Assembly: GCA_024811115.1 (NCBI GenBank)
Contig: JAKOGH010000750.1
Coordinates: 1 to 20,305, forward strand
From: Terana coerulea
Taxonomy: Eukaryota; Basidiomycota; Agaricomycetes; Polyporales; Phanerochaetaceae
Direction of reading: 5' to 3'
Length of the DNA: 20,305 nt
Position numbers and translations under genes: made by a program. Positions 1 to 9,261 of the stretch are shown in pieces; position 1 is the stretch's first letter; each line of letters begins with the position of its first letter. The notes under the pieces were generated by a model. It saw only the letters and a list, made by a program, of their open reading frames with translations. It made no database searches and was not told the DNA's origin.

Positions 1-3000
1 CCACAAGCGGATGGTATGATCATCTGATCCAGTCGCAAGTGTTTGGCCATCAGGCGCAAATGCGGCGCATCGGATTTGGGATGTGTGGCCAACTAACAGA
101 CTCTGGTCAGCTTCGTAGGTATGAGCATTCCAGAATCGGATGACGCCATTGGTAAATCCAGCGGCAAGATGGCGACCATTGGGGGAAATGGTGGCGCAGT
201 GCACACTACCGTAGTTCTCCTTGGTCCAAAGAACATGAAGCGGAGCGCCAGTGATAAGGTCGTGGATTGTCATGCTATCGTCGGAACATGATATAAACCC
301 TCGCCCTTGTCCTTGTCCATCTTTCAGAAATTTGACTGAGTATGTGAAGTTGTTGTCACCGGAGTTAAGACGCCAGATCTCTTGGCCTGTTGACACCATC
401 CACAGTCGGACACTGCCATCGTCACCGCCGGAAACAAGGTATTTGCCGTTTGGGGAAAAGGAAACGCAGCGGGCAATATTATGATGTCCAACAAGGAGTA
501 TACGCAAAACAAGAGAGTCAGACTGTATGTCCCAAACGCGAACGGTCCCGTCTGCAGAGGCAGATGCCAGAAGAGCGCCATCAGCGGAATATGCAATGTC
601 CAGGATGTCGTCGAGCTTCTCCCTGGAGCGATGGATAACCCGACCACTTTGGATGTCTTGCACAATGAGCCGGTGGTCGTCGGTCACAAAGGCAACCTGG
701 CCGCCGTGTGTAGCAAGTGCAACAGCTCCCATCCTGCTGGTTAGGCCTACAAGTCGGTACGGCGTGGAGGGTAATTGCTCAGCGAGGCAATGTATGGTGT
801 TGGGAAGGAAGTGACGGTAATGTGCGCAGAAGTGGTTGGACTGGTAGTGCATTGGAATGATGGACAGGTAAATGCCGCAAGTATGTTGTTCAATATGCCA
901 GCAGATGTAAATTTCGTCAAGCAAAACTGCTAGTTCAGTGGCTAGTTGCAGGGTATTCCGTTCAAGAATTTGCTGAACATTCGGGTTCTGTCATAACAGT
1001 CCAATGAATATTATTACGTGCATCCACAACTTTGATAGCATACAGTGAGAACATACCAAAGTCACGCGTAACAGAACTTCATATGCGTACTCATAGACCC
1101 CTCCCAAAAGACTCAACACCTCTAGCCAGAACACAAGCTTCGCTTCTAGCAAGGATACCAACAACCCCAAAGAAGTCTGCGCCTATGTCTGCCTCAGCAG
1201 CAGCATCGAAATGGTGTGCCCAGAAGCGACATGAGTACGCCAGCTGTGGGGAGATCTTAGCCTCGATGCGGTCCGCTAGGTCCGGTATATCTTCATTCTG
1301 TACGTGCGAGGACGCTATGCCGCATATGTTGAACATCAGTTCGCTGTCCATGATGCGAAGTGATTCTGTAGTAATCGAGGCGTGAAAGGGCGCGTCGTGA
1401 CCGACGTGGAAGTCACCACCGCGCTCGTCGTCCATCAAGAAGTCGCGGAATGATGTGTGAAGAGGCGCCACCGGTGTGTTATCTGCACCTCCGCTGAGCA
1501 GCGCACCCATGTAGGGCAAGACAGTGTCCCAGGCCGGCAAACGATCCCTTTTATTCGGTATGCCACGCAGAAGGATTTCGTGGGTTTGAATGGAGCACGG
1601 CTCAAAGACAGAGAGCACCGGGCGTAGAACAGAGCGGAATGACACCATCGCGTCTAGGTCGCTGACGTCGAACTGCTCCGACAGAATACTCCGGTAGAGT
1701 TCATCGAGAATGTTGCCACCTAGACGTGCGGATTCGATAAACCGTTTGAAGCGCTTGCGTGGCTCGAGCCCGGCCTTGCCGCCTCCAGTGATCGTCGTAC
1801 ATGCAACAACAGCCCATTGGAATACTCCTTGGGCCGCGCTTGCGAGCTCCTCGCAGTCAAGATCTTCGATTGTTGGGTCAAAGTGCTGCATTTCGCTTTT
1901 AACATGGGCCAGTATGTCAAGATTCGTGGAATTGGGGTCTATGTTCTGCATGCTCCTCGAGATAAGAAAGTTGCCGGCAACACGAGGGAGAATGTCATTT
2001 TCTGGGCGGGAAGTCAGGAAAATCCGGAGGTTCGGCGGCAAGTCTCGGAAGCGGGTAAAGATCAAATCAAGCAAGGCCCGACGGGTGGGTACATTCCCGC
2101 TCTCGTCCAACCCGTCTATCACAATGACGATGGGTCCCGAGATCGTGAGGGCTCGAAAGGGTCGAGCGATGAAATGCTCGAATTGTAAGCTGAGATCGGT
2201 GGTGGTCCGTAGAGCGGTTCTGGAGATCTCGTTGCTCAGGGCTTGCTTCACGCCTTCGTCAAAATCCGCCATATCGCGAGCGAGGGTAGGAAGCAGGAGA
2301 TGGATTGGACGATCCTTGGCGTTCCGGTGAAAGGCAAACGACGCCGCGAGTCGTCCAATACCCTCCAGGCGCTGAGCGACAGAATGCGCGATTGTGGTCT
2401 TCCCTGTCCCGGCAAATCCGTGCAGGAAGAAGCCCTGCTGAGCAGAGTCGCTTGTATCCGTCGCCCACTCGAGGATTTCGTCGAGGATGGCAACACGCGT
2501 GCCCTCCTTGCATGACTTGCTGGGTCCGAGCGACGCGCCGGCCGCGTACGGAAGGCCTGCGAGGTCGATGCTTGATCCTATTGCGTCAAGGGCAGGAATA
2601 TGTCGATTGTGATGTAGCAGAAGTAAAGGATGGTCAGAGAAGTACTTCTGTGAATGGATTACGCACCGATGTCTTCCAATCGGTTAAGAACCCGCGTGAC
2701 TACAATGTCCTTGAGCTCGACTACATTTTGGACCATTCCGCTCAGGACTTGTTCCTCGAACTCCCGCCGTAAATCGCCAAATTCGTCGTTGTACTTCTCA
2801 ATCCGTGAGGTCATAACCGTGTTAGCCTTGATGTATGTACGGACTGCATATGATTAGACACGCGCAGTAGGTCCACTGAAAAGTAGTAATACTTACTGCG
2901 ACCTGATTCGGCATACTCCCGAATGAAGATGCAGCATTCGACAGTTTGACGAGAAATTCGGGAGAGCAGACCGCGGGCCGAGACAATTCTCGGATCGTGC

Positions 3001-4077
3001 TCTTTCATCTCGCGTGCAAGTTCGTAGAGGGCGTTCATACGGTTGAAGATTGTGAGAATCTTGTTATCCACCTCGATCTTGTTTTTGTATCCCTAAGAGA
3101 TGCACGGTTGAGCAACACCTGGGCCTCACATATTGTTAAACATCTTGCCTTATAAATCGCAGACGCAATGGTCCAAGCAAGCTTGGCATATGGGTGCACC
3201 TGACGTGTTGCTGTTATCAGTAAGTGCCTCTAAATGCTAACAGCACACACTCACCTCGGATAGCTCTGCCATCAGGTTTGCAAACACGTCCAAATTCTCC
3301 AGGAGAGTTGATGACGCCGTGACCATTGGCTCGATGCCTTCAACAGCTGGCTCAATCGTATCAACAGCATGCCCAACGGCGCTGCTTTCTGCTCCAGCTC
3401 CACTTTGGGAGAGGGCGTCCCCAGCTAGCACAAGCTCTTCCTCGGCAGCAGTAGAAGAGAGCGGGTCCTGTCCGTCGATGGTGATGCGGAACGAGATCCG
3501 ATTCCTTGAGTTCATTGCAACGTTGTCGTGATCTGTTGGTGGCGAAACCGTCTATCAGCAACCTGGCACGCTTGCACATATTCAGCCTACGTACCTCCAG
3601 TACCGGTTCGTACGTCGTCGGTCCCCCCAATCGTTACGTTTATCGAATCTTTTGGCTTGTTCTGACGCAAACGATGGTGACTGACAAGTGAGAGCTTGAG
3701 CTCACATGGCAACGGGACACGACTATACGCCGTTCGATTCAGCTACTAATCACGGAGTCAACGCAAGAGTGTTACTTACAATTCGAGTGTCTCGTTCCAT
3801 ACAAGCCCCTCATCCCTTCGGATTTCGCGGGTTTTCAACTGCCTCTCATTGACTACGGCGGCAACGTAGAGACGTTTCGGTGCGGGGTTCAGAATATATG
3901 CCGCGTTCTTGACTGTTGTCGGCATCAATGTCTATTCATTTTCGTCAAGACTCAAGACCACGGCAGGGCTCACTAGTGATTTTGATGGCATGCATCTGCA
4001 GCTTTCTTTCGCTGCCAGCGCTGCAGAGCTTCAGTCAGCTTCCGCGGGGAACATGACACACAGTCTTACCTTGTCAT
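1..4077 (-). CDS. C2-like / NACHT / WD40 STAND (fungal NLR-type) protein, 3' end outside window, one frameshift
   Basis: Predicted cytosolic STAND receptor: a nucleotide-switch NACHT domain with a WD40 sensor. Exons read on the minus strand: 4077-4070, 4020-3974, 3912-3780, 3722-3595, 3532-3255, 3199-3149, 3092-2897, 2843-2667, 2577-1057, 987-1 (continues past the edge). Exons 1-4 form a C2-like domain (core FRVPLPCELKLSL). Exons 5-8 form a helical region containing HPYAKLAWTI. The NACHT exon has Walker A GFAGTGKTT (2419-2393), Walker B VIVIDGLDES (about 2135-2104) and TSRPEND. The last exon holds about six WD repeats (e.g. DGTVRVWD, DHTIRLW) and is open to base 1. Exon phases agree throughout except for one extra base at about 1140-1190: upstream and downstream frames both match the paralogue at 9262-14803 but differ by one. 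The intron at 3148-3093 has a GC donor. The start codon is chosen because the 8-base first exon and its phase match the paralogue. Domain calls are by motif; the C2 assignment is the least certain. Confidence 0.85.
3093..3148 (-). other. GC-AG intron in the minus-strand NLR gene
   Basis: The exon ends ...TATAAG and the intron begins GCAAGA; the acceptor is CTTAG before GGATACAAA. The paralogous intron at 10235-10292 sits at the same codon and phase (TATAAC|GTACGC). The only nearby GT (GTTTAAC) would put the next exon in a frame with a stop. Length is 56 bases. Confidence 0.7.
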
Positions 4078-5027
4078 CGTGGTCCTAGCGGTGGTGAAAG
4101 GTCGAAATCAACCAGTACTGTGCGTGGCGAGCCGGTCGATGAAGGCAAGGAATAAACCAATCAGGGAACACATGCGCCGTATGCGTGGAACACCGCCTTC
4201 CGGCGTCTTCAGTGACAGCTTGCATGTTGAACATGTAAATATGGCGGCGACGCAAAAACAAAATGCCTTCAGAAAAGCGGCGAGATTCCATGGGAGCTGT
4301 TTGTTTTCAGTACAGCGCAATTTCGTACTATCTAGCCAGTGCCTTGCATTGCTTGAATCTCTATGACAGGCAGACGCGTCAGGGCAGCTTGGACGGCGTG
4401 TGAGTCGGACGAACAACTTGAAGAACAGGACAGGGCGCCCGGGAAAGTCCGGCATGAGGCGGGCCTTGGTGGCGTCCACGTGGAGAAAGCCGGCGACCAC
4501 GGCACGCGACAGTTCGAGACGTGTTAGGACGAGGTTATTGGATTATTCAGATCCGCAGCGTTAGGCATTCATGTTTCTCTGCGACAAGTCAAGGAAGATA
4601 TGAGAGTGGGAATCACTCCAGGTTTCATTTCTGAGTAAGTAAACCAGACATCTGGTCAAACTCGGACCTTTGTCGGGCAGCGGGGGAAAACAGTTCTCGC
4701 CGTACAGAACGACACCAGCCATCTCCTTGGACAACTCATGAAACATACACCCGTATGAGAACCAGGAAATTTCGAGAAATCAAATCCGCGTGAGTTGGTC
4801 GTCCTGCGTGAGATACAGCATCGCCGTGTGGAGGGAGAAACGTCAATATCCGTGCTTCGTATTCTAAGGGGTGGTCCATGCATAGCGAGGGTTTATTCCC
4901 GAAGGTTGAGGCCTGAGCGCGCCGCGCATAGATAGCCCTTCGACAATCCGGAATTCAACAGAATGTTGATTAGCGAGAAAGATCTTAAGGTTCGCCCGGG
5001 ATCCCAAAGTGGATTGCAAGCTATTTG
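4078..5027. other. Upstream region of the minus NLR gene; no gene recognised
   Basis: This is the first part of the divergent intergenic region and should contain the promoter and 5' UTR of the minus-strand NLR gene. An open frame on the minus strand (4500-4108) has a coding-like start (LHVDATKARLMPDFPG) but no family I recognise, and its later part looks random. No clear TATA box was found close to the 4077 start. Confidence 0.4.
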
Positions 5028-6546
5028 CTATCCATGATACAGTGATGCGGCTCCGATGACGCGCCACACCGCCATAGAGAGTCTGGTCGGAATGGACAGC
5101 ACAGTCGGAGGCCCTCCGTCGATGGTGCTGCCGGGTACATCGCATCCCAGCCAAGTCGACGATTCGCCCAAATCCTGCGTCGAGAGGCGCATCGGCATGA
5201 ACGCCCCAACCAGGCCAAGGATCTCAACGCGGTGTTCAAGCTGACGGTCGGCCACCCAAAGTTGCATTTGAAAGTCCGCAGTCGGGACGCAGATGCAGGT
5301 CTGCAAAGGATGCGCAAACCCTAAGAAACGAGGATCAGCATGTGTAGCACAGGTGGATGCACGCAACGTGCTTGAATCAATGGAAAGTTCAAGACTACTG
5401 AACCATGGAAGAGAACACGTGGGGTGCCTGCTCTACTTCCATCCGATAGTCCTGCTGACGTTTGCATGGTTAGCTAGATGATTTCGACACACCGGTTCTG
5501 GGCAGCGAGACTGAGTGCCTTGCCTGTGATAAACCCCGTCAAATAGGCCGGCGCCCGAGAAAGGCTTGATACGCACCTGAGCAAACACCACTCTTATCGC
5601 CTTCTAGTTCTCGATTCTATTGCCACACCATCTCCGGACCGTAGAGATTAGAGGATAGAAAGTCGCCACGACGACCACAGTTGGTCGCGCCGCACGAGAC
5701 CGGACATACAATATACACCGAGGGATGATGGGGGTTGATAAAACGCAGCTACGTGTAGCATATGACAGCGATAGCAATATGAACACGACCATATGAGGTG
5801 TCTTGCGGTCAAGTGGAGCGTCGTGCAATTACTTGTTCGCTGCTCTGGCTTGAGGATTAGGATGCCGCCACTTGGCGCAGCCCGCTGGAAGTTGTTGAGG
5901 CAGGAGACGGAGGTAAAGCGGAAAATGTGTGCATTGCGCCAGGTGTCGATGAAGCTCGGCAGTCTGTTCTGGCCACAAAACCTCAAGGCTTGTGAGTTCG
6001 CTTGCGTTGCTGGTTTGAAGGTTAGCAGTTGCGAGATGACCGGGTGTAGAAAGCGCACCTGAAGGACACGAGTTCCAACAGTCCGCTTACCAGGACCTCA
6101 TACGTCACTGACACTGGGTCTTTGTCATTTTGCCAGTACAATCGTCTCCAGTAGAACCGTTCCAAAGGTTGGGGGACAGGGTTTCCGCAACAAAAATGAA
6201 GTACGAGGTCTATGGTGAATACCATTAACTAGCTCCCTATCTAGAGAGAAATTGAGACGCACCTTGGCCAATATTCCGCAACCCAATCTATCCAGCCCCC
6301 AAGCCTTGAATATAAGGCTGCATGTGATGGCGTCTTCGAGATATTCAGGACATTGGTAGTGTAATACAAGAGAGTGAGTCTATGATAAAGACTGTCAGGA
6401 TGCTCGGTCTGTACAGCAAAGAGTTGGAACATACCAGAGTCTGTCTCCTGCCTTGCAACCTATTCGGCCCTGGTTTGCCACATCCACATCCTCGCCGCCA
6501 TTCCAATCAAACTACGACTCGGCATATTGACTTCGGCAGAGAAGAC
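5028..6546 (-). pseudogene. Unidentified, probably decayed multi-exon gene
   Basis: Several protein-like segments lie in order on the minus strand. (a) 6546-6263 starts after a TTTTCAG acceptor, contains NMPSRSLIGMAARMWMW and, after one in-frame TAG at 6462-6460, continues through HRLTLLYYTTNVLNIS and GGWIDWVAEYWP to an AG|GTGCGT donor. (b) About 6060-5800 is a leucine-rich frame (ELTSLEVLWPEQTAELHRHL) that ends near an AA|GTAATT donor. (c) 5366-5028 is an open frame with QLWVADRQLEHRVEILGLV and STQDLGESSTWLGCDVPG, ending at a stop. I could not join these without stops or frame breaks, so I read it as a relic or a badly fragmented gene. The leucine-rich part resembles fungal F-box-type proteins in flavour only; no function is assigned. 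Confidence 0.35.
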
Positions 6547-6874
6547 CTGAAAAGTTAGTAAGTCAGAAAGGGTTGATGCGCAAGCATGGGCTACTCAACG
6601 TACTGCAAAGGCCTCTATCAGCCTACAGCTGACATAAACGTGGTGGCATTGCAAGATTGTCGGTGATGATAGTCATACGGAAGGTGCGAGAGGTTATGGT
6701 GGGATGAGGATCACTTTGCGAGCAAACGCAGGCGTGGTTGCTGTTGCCGTTGGTTGCTAAAGCCGAGGGCTGGAGAGGGAAGTCGGATGCGAGCGAGGTG
6801 TCGGCGGTGTCACTGGCGTGATCGAAAGCGTCGCGGAGACTTCAAAACTGCACTCAGGACCATCAGAAAGGAGA
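6547..6874. other. Intergenic stretch; no gene recognised
   Basis: It lies between the minus-strand relic and the repeat copy. It would contain the 5' side of the relic if that was once a gene. No open frame here has convincing coding character. Confidence 0.4.
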
Positions 6875-7349
6875 ATTTGCGAGCGAAGTCGAGAAACAGA
6901 TCGCGTCCCGCAAGTCGCGACCTGTCACGTCAAGCAATTGGGGTCGCGTCCGGGTGGAAGCAATTGGCGCGCGACGACCGGAAGTCCTTTGACCTCTCGA
7001 ACGTCAGGTGTATGGAACCGCTCGTCATGAGCTGAAGTCCTTAATACACCGTCGAAGTGATTGGCGTCCCCGGTGATTGGCTATCCAAAAATCGACAACG
7101 TTAGCTCTCTCCACCCACGGCCGGCTGGCTTGCTTCGCGCTCAAGCACCTGTCCCCACGTCTTTCTAGCTTCCACTATACTTGCATCACATCGACCTCAT
7201 TGTCCGCATACCCGTACAGATTATTCAAACGTTATACACTACCCGTAATGCACATCGAGGAGTTGTAAGGCCGGATGGAATGTGATAGGCAACTGTCTCA
7301 GGTATGTCTCAGCATCTTATACATTACTCCCGCTCAAACATGTACGCAG
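6875..7349 (+). repeat. Diverged direct repeat, copy A (partner 16597-17132)
   Basis: Blocks shared in the same order and orientation with 16597-17132 are: ATTTGCGAG near the left end, CGCAAGTCGCGAC, (A/G)ACGTTAG(C/T)TCTCTCC, a CTTTC...GCTTC...ACTTGC pyrimidine-rich tract, ACATCGAGGAGT, GTGATAGGC, and a right end ATGTACGCAG / ATGTGTGCGCAG. The layout (GC-rich part, pyrimidine tract, short coding-like part HRGV, GT...AG-like segment) suggests the promoter and first exon of a duplicated gene rather than a transposon. Both copies look decayed: copy A has lost the ATG that copy B has after the pyrimidine tract. Confidence 0.5.
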
Positions 7350-8529
7350 GAGCACATAGGTGCACATAGGGGGCGAAGTGTATCATGAACCCGGGCTCCA
7401 TCACGCTACTACGGAACTGTCATTTCCATTCCCAGGCGCCTACGAGCCACTCAAGCTCGGTCCCTACGATGGGCGTATCTCGGCTGAGATACGCATGGGT
7501 GGAGAAGCATACCCAGGCCAGCTAGGCCTTCCTCGAACCGGAGCTGGCGATTTGTAGGGACGGTGCGGCGGAGGTCCTCCGCAGACGGGTGAGGTGACAG
7601 TCGTGCATAGTCATGTGAGTTTGGAAAAACCTACAGTCTGCACTACACGGCTCATCGCTTATCCACAGATAAACTCGCCACGAGCAGCAACGCCTACCCA
7701 CGGAAGAAGCAAAGCCGAGAACTTGCACCGTCAGAAATCCCAAGACGACTGGGCCCTACACTCAAGGCCACTTCTCAGGACATTGAACCGCTCGCTCGCT
7801 CGCCCCTCACCTCGCCTTCACCATCGCCACTCTGGACTTGGCCTTGAACCTTATTTTTATACTCGTCTTCGTCACCTCGCTACCACGCTACCTCACCTGA
7901 CACCGACTACCGTGTTGTCTACTCCGACGACATCCACTTCGGGAATGCATCCTTTCGTGCTTTATTCCTAGGACTTGTAGACGACGTCTGCCACGCGGAC
8001 TGCGGTAAGACGCACATGCAGCTATCTCCTTGATTTCGCGTGAGTCATGTTACTCCGTCGCTGCTTGGTGCTAAAGCTAACAGTCACGCTTGAAGATGTT
8101 GCTATCACCGTCTTGACGTCTATTTGCCACGGGCTTCGGTGTCATTGGTAGACCTGACGGCTCGGCGCCTTTCCTCCCTGACCGCGAAGGCCCCTTCCGC
8201 GGGAACGACAATATAGACGACAAGGTCAGCGACCTCGGTTCATGCAATGGCACGACGCAATCTCGGCCGTCGACCTCGTCCGACTTGCAGACACCGCCGC
8301 TCCTTCCGCCTATCTTGTTTGTATCAAATGTATGGTCTTGTACCATTAAGTTATGTATTTACTAACAAATTCTAGTATTGATAAGGTGCCCTTCGCCTTG
8401 AGCTCTTGGCTGGGCACCCGGACAAGATCGTATCTGCTCCCGCTGCCATGATGATCGAGCCTTGTTTCTAAGACCTTCGCCTGCCTTGAGGTCGCCATCC
8501 GCGGGTCCAGAACCGCTTTATGCTGCGAG
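7350..8529. other. Intergenic, weakly coding-like; no gene recognised
   Basis: Plus-strand fragments have some protein-like character: 7360-7557 (FPFPGAYEPLKLGPYDGR, ending in TAG), about 7900-7972 (DTDYRVVYSDDIHFGNASF, then a TGCG|GTAAGA-like donor) and about 8130-8340 (GVIGRPDGSAPFLPDREG). They lie on the same strand downstream of repeat copy A and could be remnants of the gene whose 5' part is the repeat. I could not assemble a continuous reading frame or recognise a family. Confidence 0.3.
7473..7494. repeat. Perfect inverted repeat, 9-base arms, 4-base loop
   Basis: GCGTATCTC, then GGCT, then GAGATACGC. It could form a hairpin or be a dimeric protein-binding site; no function can be read from it. 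A shorter 7-base palindrome (GCGGAGG-T-CCTCCGC) lies nearby at 7568-7582. Confidence 0.6.
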
Positions 8530-8931
8530 TCATTGCAGATCTAGGGGTTCCTGTACAACGCGCTGCGTAATACACGTTGGGTGCCAAATGACTGTGGCTT
8601 CTTCTATTTTTCCGCGTAGATGAACTCGATCGTTAACAACGTACCGTGCGTTGAGGGCTAATGGACTATTTTCGCTGGTTGACACCGGCGTCGTGTAGGT
8701 GGTGCGCTTCCACGTGGGCGCCACAAAGCTTGACGGTCTCGATGTAGCAGTACGCATCAGCTCTCCGGCTATTCCCGCCCACAGGTCTGTGACCCGTGCC
8801 ACGACGTGAATGACTGCCGTGCCACTGCGAAGGACGCGCACAAGGTATGCTTCGTGCATATTATTTCCTAAAGGCCTGATAGTCCCTTCAGCTTGTTGGC
8901 AGTCGTAATGTGGGATGCCATCGACATTCAT
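8530..8931 (-). CDS. Hypothetical open frame, 133 codons
   Basis: An uninterrupted minus-strand frame with protein-like composition (EAYLVRVLRSGTAVIHVVA, TPVSTSENSPLALNARYVV, GKIEEATVIWHP). I recognise no domain, signal peptide or membrane segment. A CACG|GTACGTT donor-like site lies inside it, so the true product could be spliced. The opposite strand has no comparable frame. It lies about 330 bases upstream of the plus-strand NLR gene and is read away from it. It may be a small gene, an exon of a larger decayed one, or chance. Confidence 0.3.
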   Translation of the reverse strand: MNVDGIPHYDCQQAEGTIRPLGNNMHEAYLVRVLRSGTAVIHVVARVTDLWAGIAGELMRTATSRPSSFVAPTWKRTTYTTPVSTSENSPLALNARYVVNDRVHLRGKIEEATVIWHPTCITQRVVQEPLDLQ

Positions 8932-9261
8932 TAATGTCGTCAGCCGACGTTGGCTCTGGCCTCGACATTTCTGTCAAAGGATGCTCCAGGGCTTTCAGTG
9001 CCAGACACACAGATCCGGCTTGCAGTAAGTGCGGAAGAAGCTCAGTGCCTGAATCGAGGACGCTGCGCATGACGGCGCGAGTTGGAAAGGGTCCTGACAA
9101 GGTTCAGATGGAAGTCGCTTTTGGAGCCGCCCGGAGTCCATGCATGAGGATGCAACTTGTTGTGCGTTCTCACACACCCTCCCGACGTCCATTTACCGCA
9201 TTAAAACAAGATAAATTCACAGCAATCAGCATACTGTATATCCCAAGAATCACAAAGCAAA
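8932..9261 (+). promoter_or_regulatory. Presumed 5' flank of the plus-strand NLR gene
   Basis: About 330 bases before the start codon at 9262. An A-rich leader (AAAACAAGATAAATTCACAG) and a TATA-like TGTATATCC at about 9235-9243 lie close to the ATG. The ATG itself has a good context (AGCAAAATGG, purine at -3 and G at +4). The TATA-like site is only about 25 bases upstream, so it may not be the functional one. Confidence 0.3.

Noticed and set aside
324..665. 113-codon minus-strand open frame
   Set aside because: It is an out-of-frame shadow of the WD40 exon. The adjacent frame is open to the window edge and carries WD repeats.
1710..2330. 206-codon plus-strand open frame
   Set aside because: It lies antisense to the NACHT exon of the minus NLR gene, whose Walker A and Walker B motifs are unmistakable. 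The plus-strand frame has no motif.
7790..7804. Short CGCT microsatellite
   Set aside because: Only about three units, which is too short to be meaningful.
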